A stretch of DNA of 7,380 bases from Alphaproteobacteria bacterium (GTDB taxonomy: Bacteria; Pseudomonadota; Alphaproteobacteria; Sphingomonadales; Sphingomonadaceae), in assembly GCA_016650315.1 (NCBI GenBank), contig JAENVZ010000061.1, forward strand, positions 1 through 7,380, read 5' to 3'. This document shows positions 1 through 5,359 of this stretch, piece after piece. The notes under the pieces were generated by a model. It saw only the letters and a program-made list of their open reading frames with translations. It made no database searches and was not told the origin of the DNA. A program made the position numbers and the translations under genes. How positions within the stretch are numbered: position 1 is the stretch's first letter; each line of letters opens with the position of its first letter.

Positions 1-1514
1 CCGCCAGCGCGATACCCTTGCGCAAAGCGGAAATAGGCCATGTTGCCGCGGCTGAAGCGATATTCGGTGCCCGCCTCAACCGTAAGCTGGCTGAAGCTCG
101 CCTTGAAATTTCCGGTCCCGCTGGTTGCGGTAGGCGTGGCGACCAGATCCTTCTTGTCCCAGGTATGCCGAGCGCCTCCCGAGACGCTCCATTTATCAGT
201 GATTTTATACGATGCCTGACCGAAAACCGCATAGCTGTTTGTCTTCTGGCTTCTCGTACCGAACGCCGTCAATATTACGCTAGCAGGCAGGCCCGCGATC
301 GGACCGCCAAGTTGCGTACGACGACTAAAGTCGAACTTTGAGTGAAGCCCATAGACACCAACCACATAGGAAAGCGGACCATTGCCGTTCGATGCCAATC
401 GTAGTTCCTGGCTCCACTGCCGGTTCTTTGTCTTGCGATCAATAACGTTCAATACTGTTCCTGGAACGCCATCATCGTCAAGATCAACGGCCTGGTTGAT
501 GAACCGATAGCCGGTTACGGATGTCAGGGTGGCTGGTCCGAAGTCATAGTCGACCGTAAGCCCGACGCCGCCATCCTTATTGCTGTTACTGCCAATCAGG
601 TCCGCGGCATTCTCATATTTCGGGAATTCTGTGCAGAATCCAAATGCCGTACACAGCAGAGGCGGCCCCTCGGACAATTCACCTACTACAGTACCAGCAT
701 GGGGGCGAGGACGAATCGCCGGATCCGGCGATGTGTCACGGATAAAGTCCGCTGACAGATAGGCCTTCAGTTTATCATTAGGCGTAAAGAGGAGTCCGAC
801 GCGCCCACCCCAGTTGTCGACGCCGCCAGCAATCCGACGCTTCGCCTGCTGATTGTACATGAAATTACCGCCATGATTGCGGAAACCCGACACCTTCATG
901 GCCAGCACGTCCTGCACGATCGGCGCCTCGACCATGCCCTTTAGCGAGATTAAATCGAAGCGTTCATAGCTAATCTGAGTGCGAGCGTGGAATTCCCCGC
1001 TGGGACGGCGGGACGTCACATTGATCGCGCCACCAGGAGAGTTCCGGCCCTGCAGCGTTCCTTGAGGACCGCGAAGCACTTCAACCTGTTGCACGTCAAA
1101 CGTGTCGACAAGCGATCCAGCCACGTTGGTCAGGTATACGCCGTCCACGCTGATCGCGATCGACAAATCCTGGCTAGGCTCGGCACTGCGATCCCCGATG
1201 CCCCGGATATAGGCGGTGATTTCCGAAGGCAGAATGCCGGTGGAATGCATCATGGTGTTAGGCGTTAGCTGCGCAACCTGATCGATGCGGGTGATGTTAT
1301 TACGCTCAAGTAGCGCGGCATTGAGCGCAGTAACCGATACCGGCACGTCCTGCAGCGACTCTGCACGCTTACGGGCGGTAACGATGATTTCATTAGTAAC
1401 TGGCGCTTCCGCAGCGGCTGGCTCCGATTGCACTTCGGCGCTGGCGATAGCGGGCATCATCGCAATGACACTTGTCGCCATAGCCGCGACCATTGGATAT
1501 TTTACTTTACGCAT
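1..1514 (-). CDS. TonB-dependent outer-membrane receptor, 3' end beyond left edge
   Basis: This is the N-terminal part (504 codons) of a TonB-dependent receptor, an outer-membrane beta-barrel that takes up a ligand using energy from TonB-ExbBD. I translated it by hand from 1514 to the left edge and found no stop. Residues 1-26 form a typical signal peptide (basic MRKVK, a hydrophobic stretch, cleavage after ASA). A TonB-box-like segment NEIIVTARKR lies at 41-50. The plug domain follows, with DVPVSVTAL at 56-64, an IRG motif at 103-105, and VEVLRGPQGTL at 144-154 followed by GRNSPGGAINV at 156-166, which is the family signature. Barrel strands follow. Cys288 and Cys294 lie close together in a probable surface loop and may form a disulfide. 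The family usually has 700-900 residues, so about a third is missing. Ligand unknown; the catabolic neighbours suggest a degradable organic compound rather than iron. An in-frame ATG at 1598 would add 28 residues before the signal peptide and is less likely. Confidence 0.95.
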   Translation of the reverse strand, partial: MRKVKYPMVAAMATSVIAMMPAIASAEVQSEPAAAEAPVTNEIIVTARKRAESLQDVPVSVTALNAALLERNNITRIDQVAQLTPNTMMHSTGILPSEITAYIRGIGDRSAEPSQDLSIAISVDGVYLTNVAGSLVDTFDVQQVEVLRGPQGTLQGRNSPGGAINVTSRRPSGEFHARTQISYERFDLISLKGMVEAPIVQDVLAMKVSGFRNHGGNFMYNQQAKRRIAGGVDNWGGRVGLLFTPNDKLKAYLSADFIRDTSPDPAIRPRPHAGTVVGELSEGPPLLCTAFGFCTEFPKYENAADLIGSNSNKDGGVGLTVDYDFGPATLTSVTGYRFINQAVDLDDDGVPGTVLNVIDRKTKNRQWSQELRLASNGNGPLSYVVGVYGLHSKFDFSRRTQLGGPIAGLPASVILTAFGTRSQKTNSYAVFGQASYKITDKWSVSGGARHTWDKKDLVATPTATSGTGNFKASFSQLTVEAGTEYRFSRGNMAYFRFAQGYRAG

Positions 1515-1521
1515 TATTCCG

Positions 1522-1527
1522 CTCCCT
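1522..1527 (-). promoter_or_regulatory. Ribosome-binding site of the TonB receptor
   Basis: On the minus strand AGGGAG stands 7 bases before the ATG at 1514. Together with the signal peptide that begins exactly at that ATG, it decides the start in favour of 1514 over the in-frame ATG at 1598. The upstream ATG also has a reasonable purine stretch (AAGAGG, 5-base gap), so the choice is strong but not absolute. Confidence 0.75.
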
Positions 1528-1593
1528 GAGTATAGCTCGATACCGCGAGACTTGAACAGCAACTGCCTCGGTGCCCGAGCATTTAGATGTCCC

Positions 1594-1621
1594 TTCATAC
1601 AAACCTCTTCGGAACTGTCAA
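1594..1621 (-). promoter_or_regulatory. Candidate promoter of the TonB receptor
   Basis: On the minus strand a perfect -35 hexamer TTGACA (1621-1616) is followed after 16 bases by TATGAA (1599-1594), four of six matches to the -10 consensus. Transcription would start near 1587, giving a leader of roughly 70 bases before the ATG at 1514. The -10 overlaps the alternative ATG at 1598, so use of this promoter would exclude that start. The assignment rests only on consensus matching and position. Confidence 0.45.
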
Positions 1622-1634
1622 TATGCGAAATCAC

Positions 1635-1651
1635 TGTCCGCATTGCGGACA
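1635..1651. promoter_or_regulatory. Perfect 17-bp palindrome, candidate regulator-binding site
   Basis: TGTCCGCATTGCGGACA has two perfect 8-base arms around a central T. Its centre (1643) is about 56 bases upstream of the start point predicted from the promoter at 1594-1621, the usual place for an activator bound upstream of a -35 box. It contains a T-N11-A pattern (T1637 to A1649) as in LysR-type sites, and a short tight palindrome of this kind also fits IclR-family regulators. No regulator gene is in the window, so the protein is unknown. Confidence 0.5.
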
Positions 1652-1866
1652 ATTTTCTTGCCTCCCGGGGTTGAGCATTTTGATAGCGTATAATTGCGCA
1701 TCTAATGAATGGTTGGACGCGCCCCATTCCGCCCCTCGCCGCCTTAGTCGCCTGAGTAAGTGACATCCCTTCCGATGCAGTTATTCCACCGGACGATATG
1801 TCATTGGGGCACCCAGAGCCCCAGGTGCATGACTTGCATTGCAACGCCTTTGTTTTGACATTGTAC

Positions 1867-1895
1867 TTGGCCTTTACCTGGTATCTATTTATAAT
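1867..1895 (+). promoter_or_regulatory. Candidate promoter of the MmcQ/YjbR-like gene
   Basis: A perfect TATAAT (1890-1895) lies 17 bases after TTGGCC (1867-1872), which matches four of six -35 positions. A perfect TTGACA (1855-1860) just upstream has no well-spaced -10 of its own. The site sits in an AT-rich island (about 1882-1917) that stands out from the GC-rich surroundings. Transcription would begin near 1902, some 84 bases before the ATG at 1986. AT-rich DNA yields such matches by chance, so this is tentative. Confidence 0.4.
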
Positions 1896-1972
1896 TAAAT
1901 AATATTTTTAATATCAACAAGGCGTAACCTATGCCGGCTAATTCGCTAATGAGACCTCTTGATCATCGAGAC

Positions 1973-1977
1973 AGGAG
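1973..1977 (+). promoter_or_regulatory. Ribosome-binding site fixing the start at 1986
   Basis: AGGAG lies 8 bases before the ATG at 1986. A longer reading from a TTG at 1959 would place this site inside the coding region and has no good purine stretch of its own, so the ATG at 1986 is the better start. Confidence 0.7.
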
Positions 1978-1985
1978 CGCTGGAT

Positions 1986-2408
1986 ATGCCGGTTAGGCTC
2001 GCTGCCATCGAAACACGCGCAGGGCGCATTCGACAGCTTTGCCTGGATCAGCCTCGTGGACTAGAGAGAATAATGTATGGTTTTCCCGTTTTCTCGATTG
2101 GCAAAGGGAAAGTTTTTGTCTGGCTACTTCATGGTCTCACTATTGACCGTTCAGCGATCGCCGTGAGGATATCGGGCGCTGATGAACGGGAAATGTTGAT
2201 CGAAGCCGATTCCGCGATCTTCTTTCGACCCCGCTATCTCGGTCGTTGGAATTGGATCGGAATGAGGTTCGACCTGCCATCAATTACATGGAGCCAACTC
2301 GAAGCGCGGATCCGCACCAGCTGGATTCTTTCGGCGACGCCTGCACAGTTGCGCAAGTATTGCATGGCCCCAGAGAGGACGAGTGGGTTCTACAACTCGG
2401 ACTACTAA
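1986..2408 (+). CDS. MmcQ/YjbR-family protein
   Basis: This encodes a 140-residue protein of the MmcQ/YjbR family (formerly DUF419), small cytoplasmic proteins with a fold related to some DNA-binding domains but of unproven function. The family pattern is visible along the length: an N-terminal helix ending in LCLDQPRGLER (18-28), the strand pair FPVFSIGKGKVFVWL (33-47), AIAVRISGADEREMLIE (57-73), the hallmark RPRYLGRWNWIGMRFD (81-96), then TWSQLEARIRTSWILSA (101-117) in the C-terminal helix. Length matches the family (about 110-140). The last 15 residues lie outside the conserved domain. It stands alone between a divergent receptor gene and a convergent VOC gene 30 bases away, so it is probably transcribed by itself. 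No link to the catabolic neighbours is evident, and a regulatory role would be speculation. Confidence 0.85.
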   Translation: MPVRLAAIETRAGRIRQLCLDQPRGLERIMYGFPVFSIGKGKVFVWLLHGLTIDRSAIAVRISGADEREMLIEADSAIFFRPRYLGRWNWIGMRFDLPSITWSQLEARIRTSWILSATPAQLRKYCMAPERTSGFYNSDY

Positions 2409-2438
2409 GCGATAATGATCCGCTCGTGAGAAGCCAGA

Positions 2439-2825
2439 TCAGCCATTTCGCTCAAACCAGACGGCTTCGATATTGTTGCCGTCCGGGTCGAAAATGAACG
2501 CCGCGTAATAGTTCGGGTGGTAACGAGGCCTAAATCCAGGCGCCCCGTTGTCCGCACCCCCGGCATCGAGTGCCGCCTGGAAGAAGGCATCAACCTGTTC
2601 CTTACTACTGGCGGAAAAGGCCACGTGAACCAGCGATGACCGCGATGCGCCACCAGTGATCCAGAAATAGGAACTGCCATCGCTGCCATAACCGACCTGA
2701 GTGAGAGCGCCATCAAGCGAATTGCGCGAATGGAGCTGGCTGACACCAATGGCGCCCAGCACCCGCCCATAGAAGCGCGCAGCACGGTCAACATCGACCG
2801 TCGAAAGGGTCACATGGTTCAGCAT
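2439..2825 (-). CDS. Glyoxalase/VOC-family protein
   Basis: This encodes a 128-residue protein of the vicinal oxygen chelate superfamily, which includes glyoxalase I, extradiol dioxygenases, epimerases and bleomycin/fosfomycin resistance proteins. Two beta-alpha-beta-beta-beta modules are visible. The first starts at LNHVTLSTVDVDRAARFYG (2-20), the second at SLVHVAF (64-70), ending in FDPDGNNIEAV (112-122). Probable metal ligands are His4, His67 and Glu120, the usual VOC set. As it has one domain, it would act as a dimer. The sequence resembles the broad group of small VOC proteins, not a proven glyoxalase I or dioxygenase, so the substrate is left open. Start: ATG at 2825 preceded by AGAGGA about 8 bases away. 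It lies 153 bases downstream of the SnoaL-like gene on the same strand and may be its operon partner, but a long inverted repeat sits between them, next to this gene's ribosome-binding site. Confidence 0.9.
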   Translation of the reverse strand: MLNHVTLSTVDVDRAARFYGRVLGAIGVSQLHSRNSLDGALTQVGYGSDGSSYFWITGGASRSSLVHVAFSASSKEQVDAFFQAALDAGGADNGAPGFRPRYHPNYYAAFIFDPDGNNIEAVWFERNG

Positions 2826-2843
2826 GGCACCATCCTCTTATTT

Positions 2844-2894
2844 GCCTAGCCTCGTGGGGCAGTCGCAAAGTGCTACTGCCCCACGAGGCTAGGC
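2844..2894 (-). repeat. 20-bp perfect inverted repeat (hairpin) before the VOC gene
   Basis: The arms GCCTAGCCTCGTGGGGCAGT (2844-2863) and ACTGCCCCACGAGGCTAGGC (2875-2894) are exact reverse complements, 11 bases apart. Past one mismatch (C2864/T2874) the stem goes on for three more pairs (GCA with TGC), leaving a three-base loop. Transcribed leftward, the hairpin would end 18 bases before the VOC start codon, directly against its ribosome-binding site, and about 85 bases after the SnoaL-like stop. Neither strand has a T-run after the stem, so it is not a standard intrinsic terminator. It may be an mRNA stabiliser or processing site, an attenuator acting on the VOC gene, or the trace of a mobile element. 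Confidence 0.9.
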
Positions 2895-2978
2895 GAACTC
2901 CTCAAAAATCCTGACACCATAAGCAGGTCTGATGGCGCGCCCGACATCGCGCCCGCAGGCCCGGTCGAACATATGCGA

Positions 2979-3395
2979 TCAGGCGACTACGGGTGCCGAA
3001 TAGGCCGTGGCCGCCTCGCTGGTCGGGGTGGGCTTGCTCAGCTCCCGTCCTGCTTGCGGCATAAGAATGATCTGAACGATCTTTTCGTCACGAAGGGTGA
3101 TATAGAATTCAAGCCGGAAATCAGCCGGCAATTCGCTCTTGTCAAAGTCCCCATCAAGCTTCGCTGTCAAGATAATGTCGCCATAATGATCGACGACATC
3201 CCGAACGTCCATTGTAACATGATCGCCGGTGATCTCGATATCGCACCACTTGCGAACCGCATCCTTGCCCCAGAATTGCCGATGGCGATCATTGACCATG
3301 CAGTTTTCGGCAAATGGCTCCATAAAGCCGTCCAGATCAAACCGGTTGGCGGCATCAACAAGGTCGGCGACTGGCTTGGGCAGATTGAACGACAT
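2979..3395 (-). CDS. NTF2/SnoaL-like domain protein
   Basis: This encodes a 138-residue protein with the nuclear transport factor 2 fold of the SnoaL-like group, a cone-shaped small domain used by polyketide cyclases, ketosteroid isomerases, limonene epoxide hydrolases and dehydratases. Visible marks are the first helix PVADLVDAANRFDLDGFMEPFAENCMVND in two overlapping parts (8-22 and 23-36), the FWGKDAVRKW turn (41-50) typical of the fold, and the sheet strands DVVDHYGDIILTAKLDGDF (66-84) and FRLEFYITLRDEKIVQIIL (93-111). A tail of about 20 Ser/Thr/Ala/Pro-rich residues follows. Catalytic residues cannot be assigned with confidence. Start: ATG at 3395, with AGGA 8 bases upstream. A GTG at 3410 in frame overlaps that ribosome-binding site and is unlikely. 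On the same strand as the VOC gene, it may form a two-gene unit with it. Confidence 0.85.
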   Translation of the reverse strand: MSFNLPKPVADLVDAANRFDLDGFMEPFAENCMVNDRHRQFWGKDAVRKWCDIEITGDHVTMDVRDVVDHYGDIILTAKLDGDFDKSELPADFRLEFYITLRDEKIVQIILMPQAGRELSKPTPTSEAATAYSAPVVA

Positions 3396-3403
3396 ATGCA
3401 ATA

Positions 3404-3407
3404 TCCT
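3404..3407 (-). promoter_or_regulatory. Ribosome-binding site fixing the SnoaL-like start at 3395
   Basis: AGGA on the minus strand lies 8 bases before the ATG at 3395. It directly follows, and partly explains, the in-frame GTG at 3410, which would otherwise add five residues. The GTG lacks a purine stretch at proper distance. Confidence 0.6.
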
Positions 3408-3648
3408 CACGAAGGTAAAATGAAGTCTCTTTGAGCCAGACCGGCTTCAGGCGAATGCGTCCATTTGCGGCACGTCAACAGGGCCGACAATCCGTGTGCG
3501 ACGCGTCAGGACGGCAGTTGATACCATTATCGAGTCCGCTGGGCCGTGCTGCAATAATGCATGCCATCTGGTTGGGCGATGCGCGCATCATGAATGTACC
3601 AGGCGATCATCCTATCCTCTATCATCCCCATCGCACGTTCTCGATGCC

Positions 3649-3677
3649 GCTATAGTTTGATGAAATCAAAACATAGC
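3649..3677. promoter_or_regulatory. 29-bp imperfect dyad, candidate operator
   Basis: The half-sites GCTATAGTTTGAT (3649-3661) and ATCAAAACATAGC (3665-3677) are symmetric about position 3663, with a three-base centre GAA. Eleven of thirteen positions pair: GCTAT with ATAGC outside, TTTGAT with ATCAAA inside. The length and broken symmetry fit the binding site of a dimeric regulator better than a terminator; no T-run follows on either strand. It lies about 250 bases upstream of the SnoaL-like start and about 140 bases downstream of the MmgE/PrpD stop. The regulator is unknown. Confidence 0.4.
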
Positions 3678-3816
3678 GGAACTGGATCGGGCGTCAATAT
3701 GCGAACGTCAGTTTTGCTTTGCGAACTAAAACAGCCGTTCGTTAGGATCCGTCTTCCACAAGGTTCGAAACGGGTCCCAGCCTTACCTCCCTAAGTTAGC
3801 GTGAAGGCGGTGCTAC

Positions 3817-5202
3817 TTACACGGTGCACGCATCAAGCAACGGTGTGATATCGTGCATATCTTCGATCTGCCATAGCTGCGAGAGCAGTTCGCCTGCCCT
3901 TTTCTCGCCGATCACGGGCGCCACCATTTCCATAAACTTGTCTCCAAGCTTCTCATCGCTAAAGGGAACCTGACGCGAACCGAGCGCCTCTGACGCCTCC
4001 CCCTTGAACACGCCGCGATCCGTAGTCACAGTGACGCGCGCAGGTCGAAGGTCCGGATAGCGCGCATCGAGATCCGGCGCCATCTCTACCCTTACCAAAC
4101 CGCACAGGGCTGCCAGCGTGGGGTCATTGCGCACCTGATCTTCGAAATATGCAACCTTGATCTTACGATAGCGCATCCCCAGCGCCATGATATACGGGAA
4201 GCTAAGCTGCGCACTCGCATATTCATCCCAACCCGTTCGAGCGTGGGCTGCCGAGATGCCGTATGTTTCGACACGCACATCTTTTATCTGGTCCTCGCTG
4301 ATCCCTTCCGCCTCCAGCAGTGTGATCAAAGCTTCGACTGCCGGTTGCAGATGCCGGCAACAGGCATAGGGCTTGATATAACAATCGGTGATCCGGAAGG
4401 CGACCTCTGGCGGCAAGGTCAGTGCCCGTTGCGCCGTCTCTCCATACGCAAAGGCCTGCATGAAGCCATCGCGGCCTTCAATGACATTGGGCGGGCCGCC
4501 GACACCCGCACGCGCTAGCAATGCTGCCTGCAAACCCTCACGCGCTGCATGCCCGGCATGCAGCCGTTTGATGTCGGTACCACCATTGATGAAAGCGAAA
4601 AGACCGGCCCCGCCGCTTGCAGCAATGCCAAAAGCGTTTGCGAGTTGCGCTTTGTCCAGATCGAACAGACGCGCGGCTGCTGCCACGGCCCCAAAAACGC
4701 CAACGACACCCGTGGGGTGAAAGCCCCGGTGGCGCATGGCGGGATGGCTGGCAAAAGCAATTGCGGTCATCACTTCATAGCCTGTAACGATCGATTCCAA
4801 CAGTCGCAGTCCACTAATCGATCGCCCATAGGCGGCATAAAGCGCACTTGGGATAACGCATACCGCAGGATGGACCGAGCCTTGGCGATAGCCGTCGTCG
4901 AGTTCAATCCCGTGCCCCGCCGTTCCGGCGAGATAGGCAGCATCGAGAATGTCGGCCCGGCGAGCACGTCCCGGCACCGGGACATTGCCTGCAGGTCGTA
5001 TGTCGCTCAACACGCTTTCGGCCCGGCCGGCAATTTCGCCGGTCGAACCCTGGATGATCACCCCAATCGTATCAAGCAGATGACGCTTGGCGCTGTGACG
5101 CACATCCTCATCAAGCGCATCCCAGCGCAGCGAGAGAGAGAAGTCCAACAGCCGCGATGTCGCGCCTTCTCCGTCATTCTTCTCGTGGCTAAGAATTTGC
5201 AT
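3817..5202 (-). CDS. MmgE/PrpD-family protein
   Basis: This encodes a 461-residue, full-length MmgE/PrpD-family protein. Known members are 2-methylcitrate dehydratase (PrpD), cis-aconitate decarboxylase and iminodisuccinate epimerase, all acting on small polycarboxylates; many other members are uncharacterised. Family motifs in order: AKRHLLDTIGVIIQGS (38-53), GTAGHGIELDDGY (93-105), VHPAVCVIPSALYAA (110-124), GFHPTGVVGVFGAVAAAARL (160-179), DIKRLHAGHAAREGLQAALL (210-229), and YIKPYACCRHLQPAVEAL (275-292). Matching by eye to human cis-aconitate decarboxylase, His111, Lys212 and His284 fit His103, Lys207 and His277. The active-site Asp93 and Thr97 appear as Glu100 and Gly104. Decarboxylase activity on cis-aconitate is therefore doubtful, and a dehydratase or isomerase on another substrate is more likely. 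Start: sole in-frame ATG at 5202, preceded by AAGG; a stop lies just upstream in frame. Divergent from the crotonase gene. Confidence 0.93.
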   Translation of the reverse strand: MQILSHEKNDGEGATSRLLDFSLSLRWDALDEDVRHSAKRHLLDTIGVIIQGSTGEIAGRAESVLSDIRPAGNVPVPGRARRADILDAAYLAGTAGHGIELDDGYRQGSVHPAVCVIPSALYAAYGRSISGLRLLESIVTGYEVMTAIAFASHPAMRHRGFHPTGVVGVFGAVAAAARLFDLDKAQLANAFGIAASGGAGLFAFINGGTDIKRLHAGHAAREGLQAALLARAGVGGPPNVIEGRDGFMQAFAYGETAQRALTLPPEVAFRITDCYIKPYACCRHLQPAVEALITLLEAEGISEDQIKDVRVETYGISAAHARTGWDEYASAQLSFPYIMALGMRYRKIKVAYFEDQVRNDPTLAALCGLVRVEMAPDLDARYPDLRPARVTVTTDRGVFKGEASEALGSRQVPFSDEKLGDKFMEMVAPVIGEKRAGELLSQLWQIEDMHDITPLLDACTV

Positions 5203-5359
5203 GCATCATCACCTTTTCTGCCGGATAGAGCAACGGACGGTCGAGACATGAGTCGCGTCCGCCATCATTAGCCCGGATCATTTCATCGTTGTCGCCGGAT
5301 ATAATTTCACTGTACGGAAGTCAATTCTGCATTATTAGAAGCTGACGGGAGAGATTTTC
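5203..5359. promoter_or_regulatory. Divergent promoter region of MmgE/PrpD and crotonase genes
   Basis: These 157 bases separate two divergent genes and must carry both leaders. Leftward, a -35-like TTGACT (5324-5319) precedes TATCCG (5301-5296) by 17 bases. Rightward, TATAAT (5300-5305) is a perfect -10 without a good -35 upstream, which suggests an activator-dependent start. The two candidate -10 elements overlap. CCGGAT followed by ATTTCA occurs twice in the same orientation (5273-5285 and 5295-5309), placed near the -35 and -10 of the rightward promoter. A third CCGGAT is at 5221. These could be regulator sites. Confidence 0.4.

Larger units (their letters stand above)
1515..1985. other. 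Gene-free control region between divergent genes
   Basis: This 471-base stretch separates the leftward TonB receptor from the rightward MmcQ/YjbR-like gene. I see no convincing gene in it. The minus-strand frame of the receptor stays open upstream of its start to about 1650, without the look of a conserved protein. It holds a candidate leftward promoter (1594-1621), a perfect 17-bp palindrome (1635-1651), an 11-bp palindrome TTGCATTGCAA (1834-1844) sharing the core GCATTGC with the larger one, a small stem TGGGGC/GCCCCA (1805-1810 with 1818-1823), and an AT-rich island (about 1882-1917) with a candidate rightward promoter. Confidence 0.7.
3396..3816. other. Gene-poor gap between MmgE/PrpD and SnoaL-like genes
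   Basis: This 421-base gap lies between two minus-strand genes. Plus-strand readings of 74 and 66 codons at 3431-3655 and 3594-3794 start at TTG or at ATG without a ribosome-binding site and match no family I know, so I do not call them. A dyad at 3649-3677 is the clearest structure. A weak leftward promoter candidate for the SnoaL-like gene is TTGCAG (3554-3549), 17 bases, GATAAT (3531-3526). A lone -35-like TTGACG (minus, 3478-3473) has no matching -10. The gap suggests that the SnoaL-like gene has its own control, separate from the MmgE/PrpD gene. Confidence 0.6.

Noticed and set aside
1805..1823. Small stem TGGGGC/GCCCCA as a terminator or riboswitch part
   Set aside because: Only 6 bp with a competing pairing (GCACC/GGTGC) and no T-run or conserved core.
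1888..1917. Leftward promoter TTGATA, 18 bases, TATAAA in the AT-rich island
   Set aside because: It would give the receptor a leader of about 370 bases, and AT-rich DNA gives such matches by chance; the candidate at 1594-1621 is better placed.
2050..2059. AGCCTCGTGG, repeated from the arm of the hairpin at 2848-2857
   Set aside because: A shared 10-mer is expected many times by chance in 7.4 kb; the flanking bases do not match.
3431..3794. Two short plus-strand frames (74 and 66 codons) in the gap
   Set aside because: One starts at TTG, the other at an ATG without a ribosome-binding site; neither resembles a known protein, and the dyad lies within them.
4549..5271. A 240-codon plus-strand open frame
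   Set aside because: It lies antisense over the well-conserved MmgE/PrpD gene, shows no family motif, and is explained by GC-rich codon structure of the gene on the other strand.
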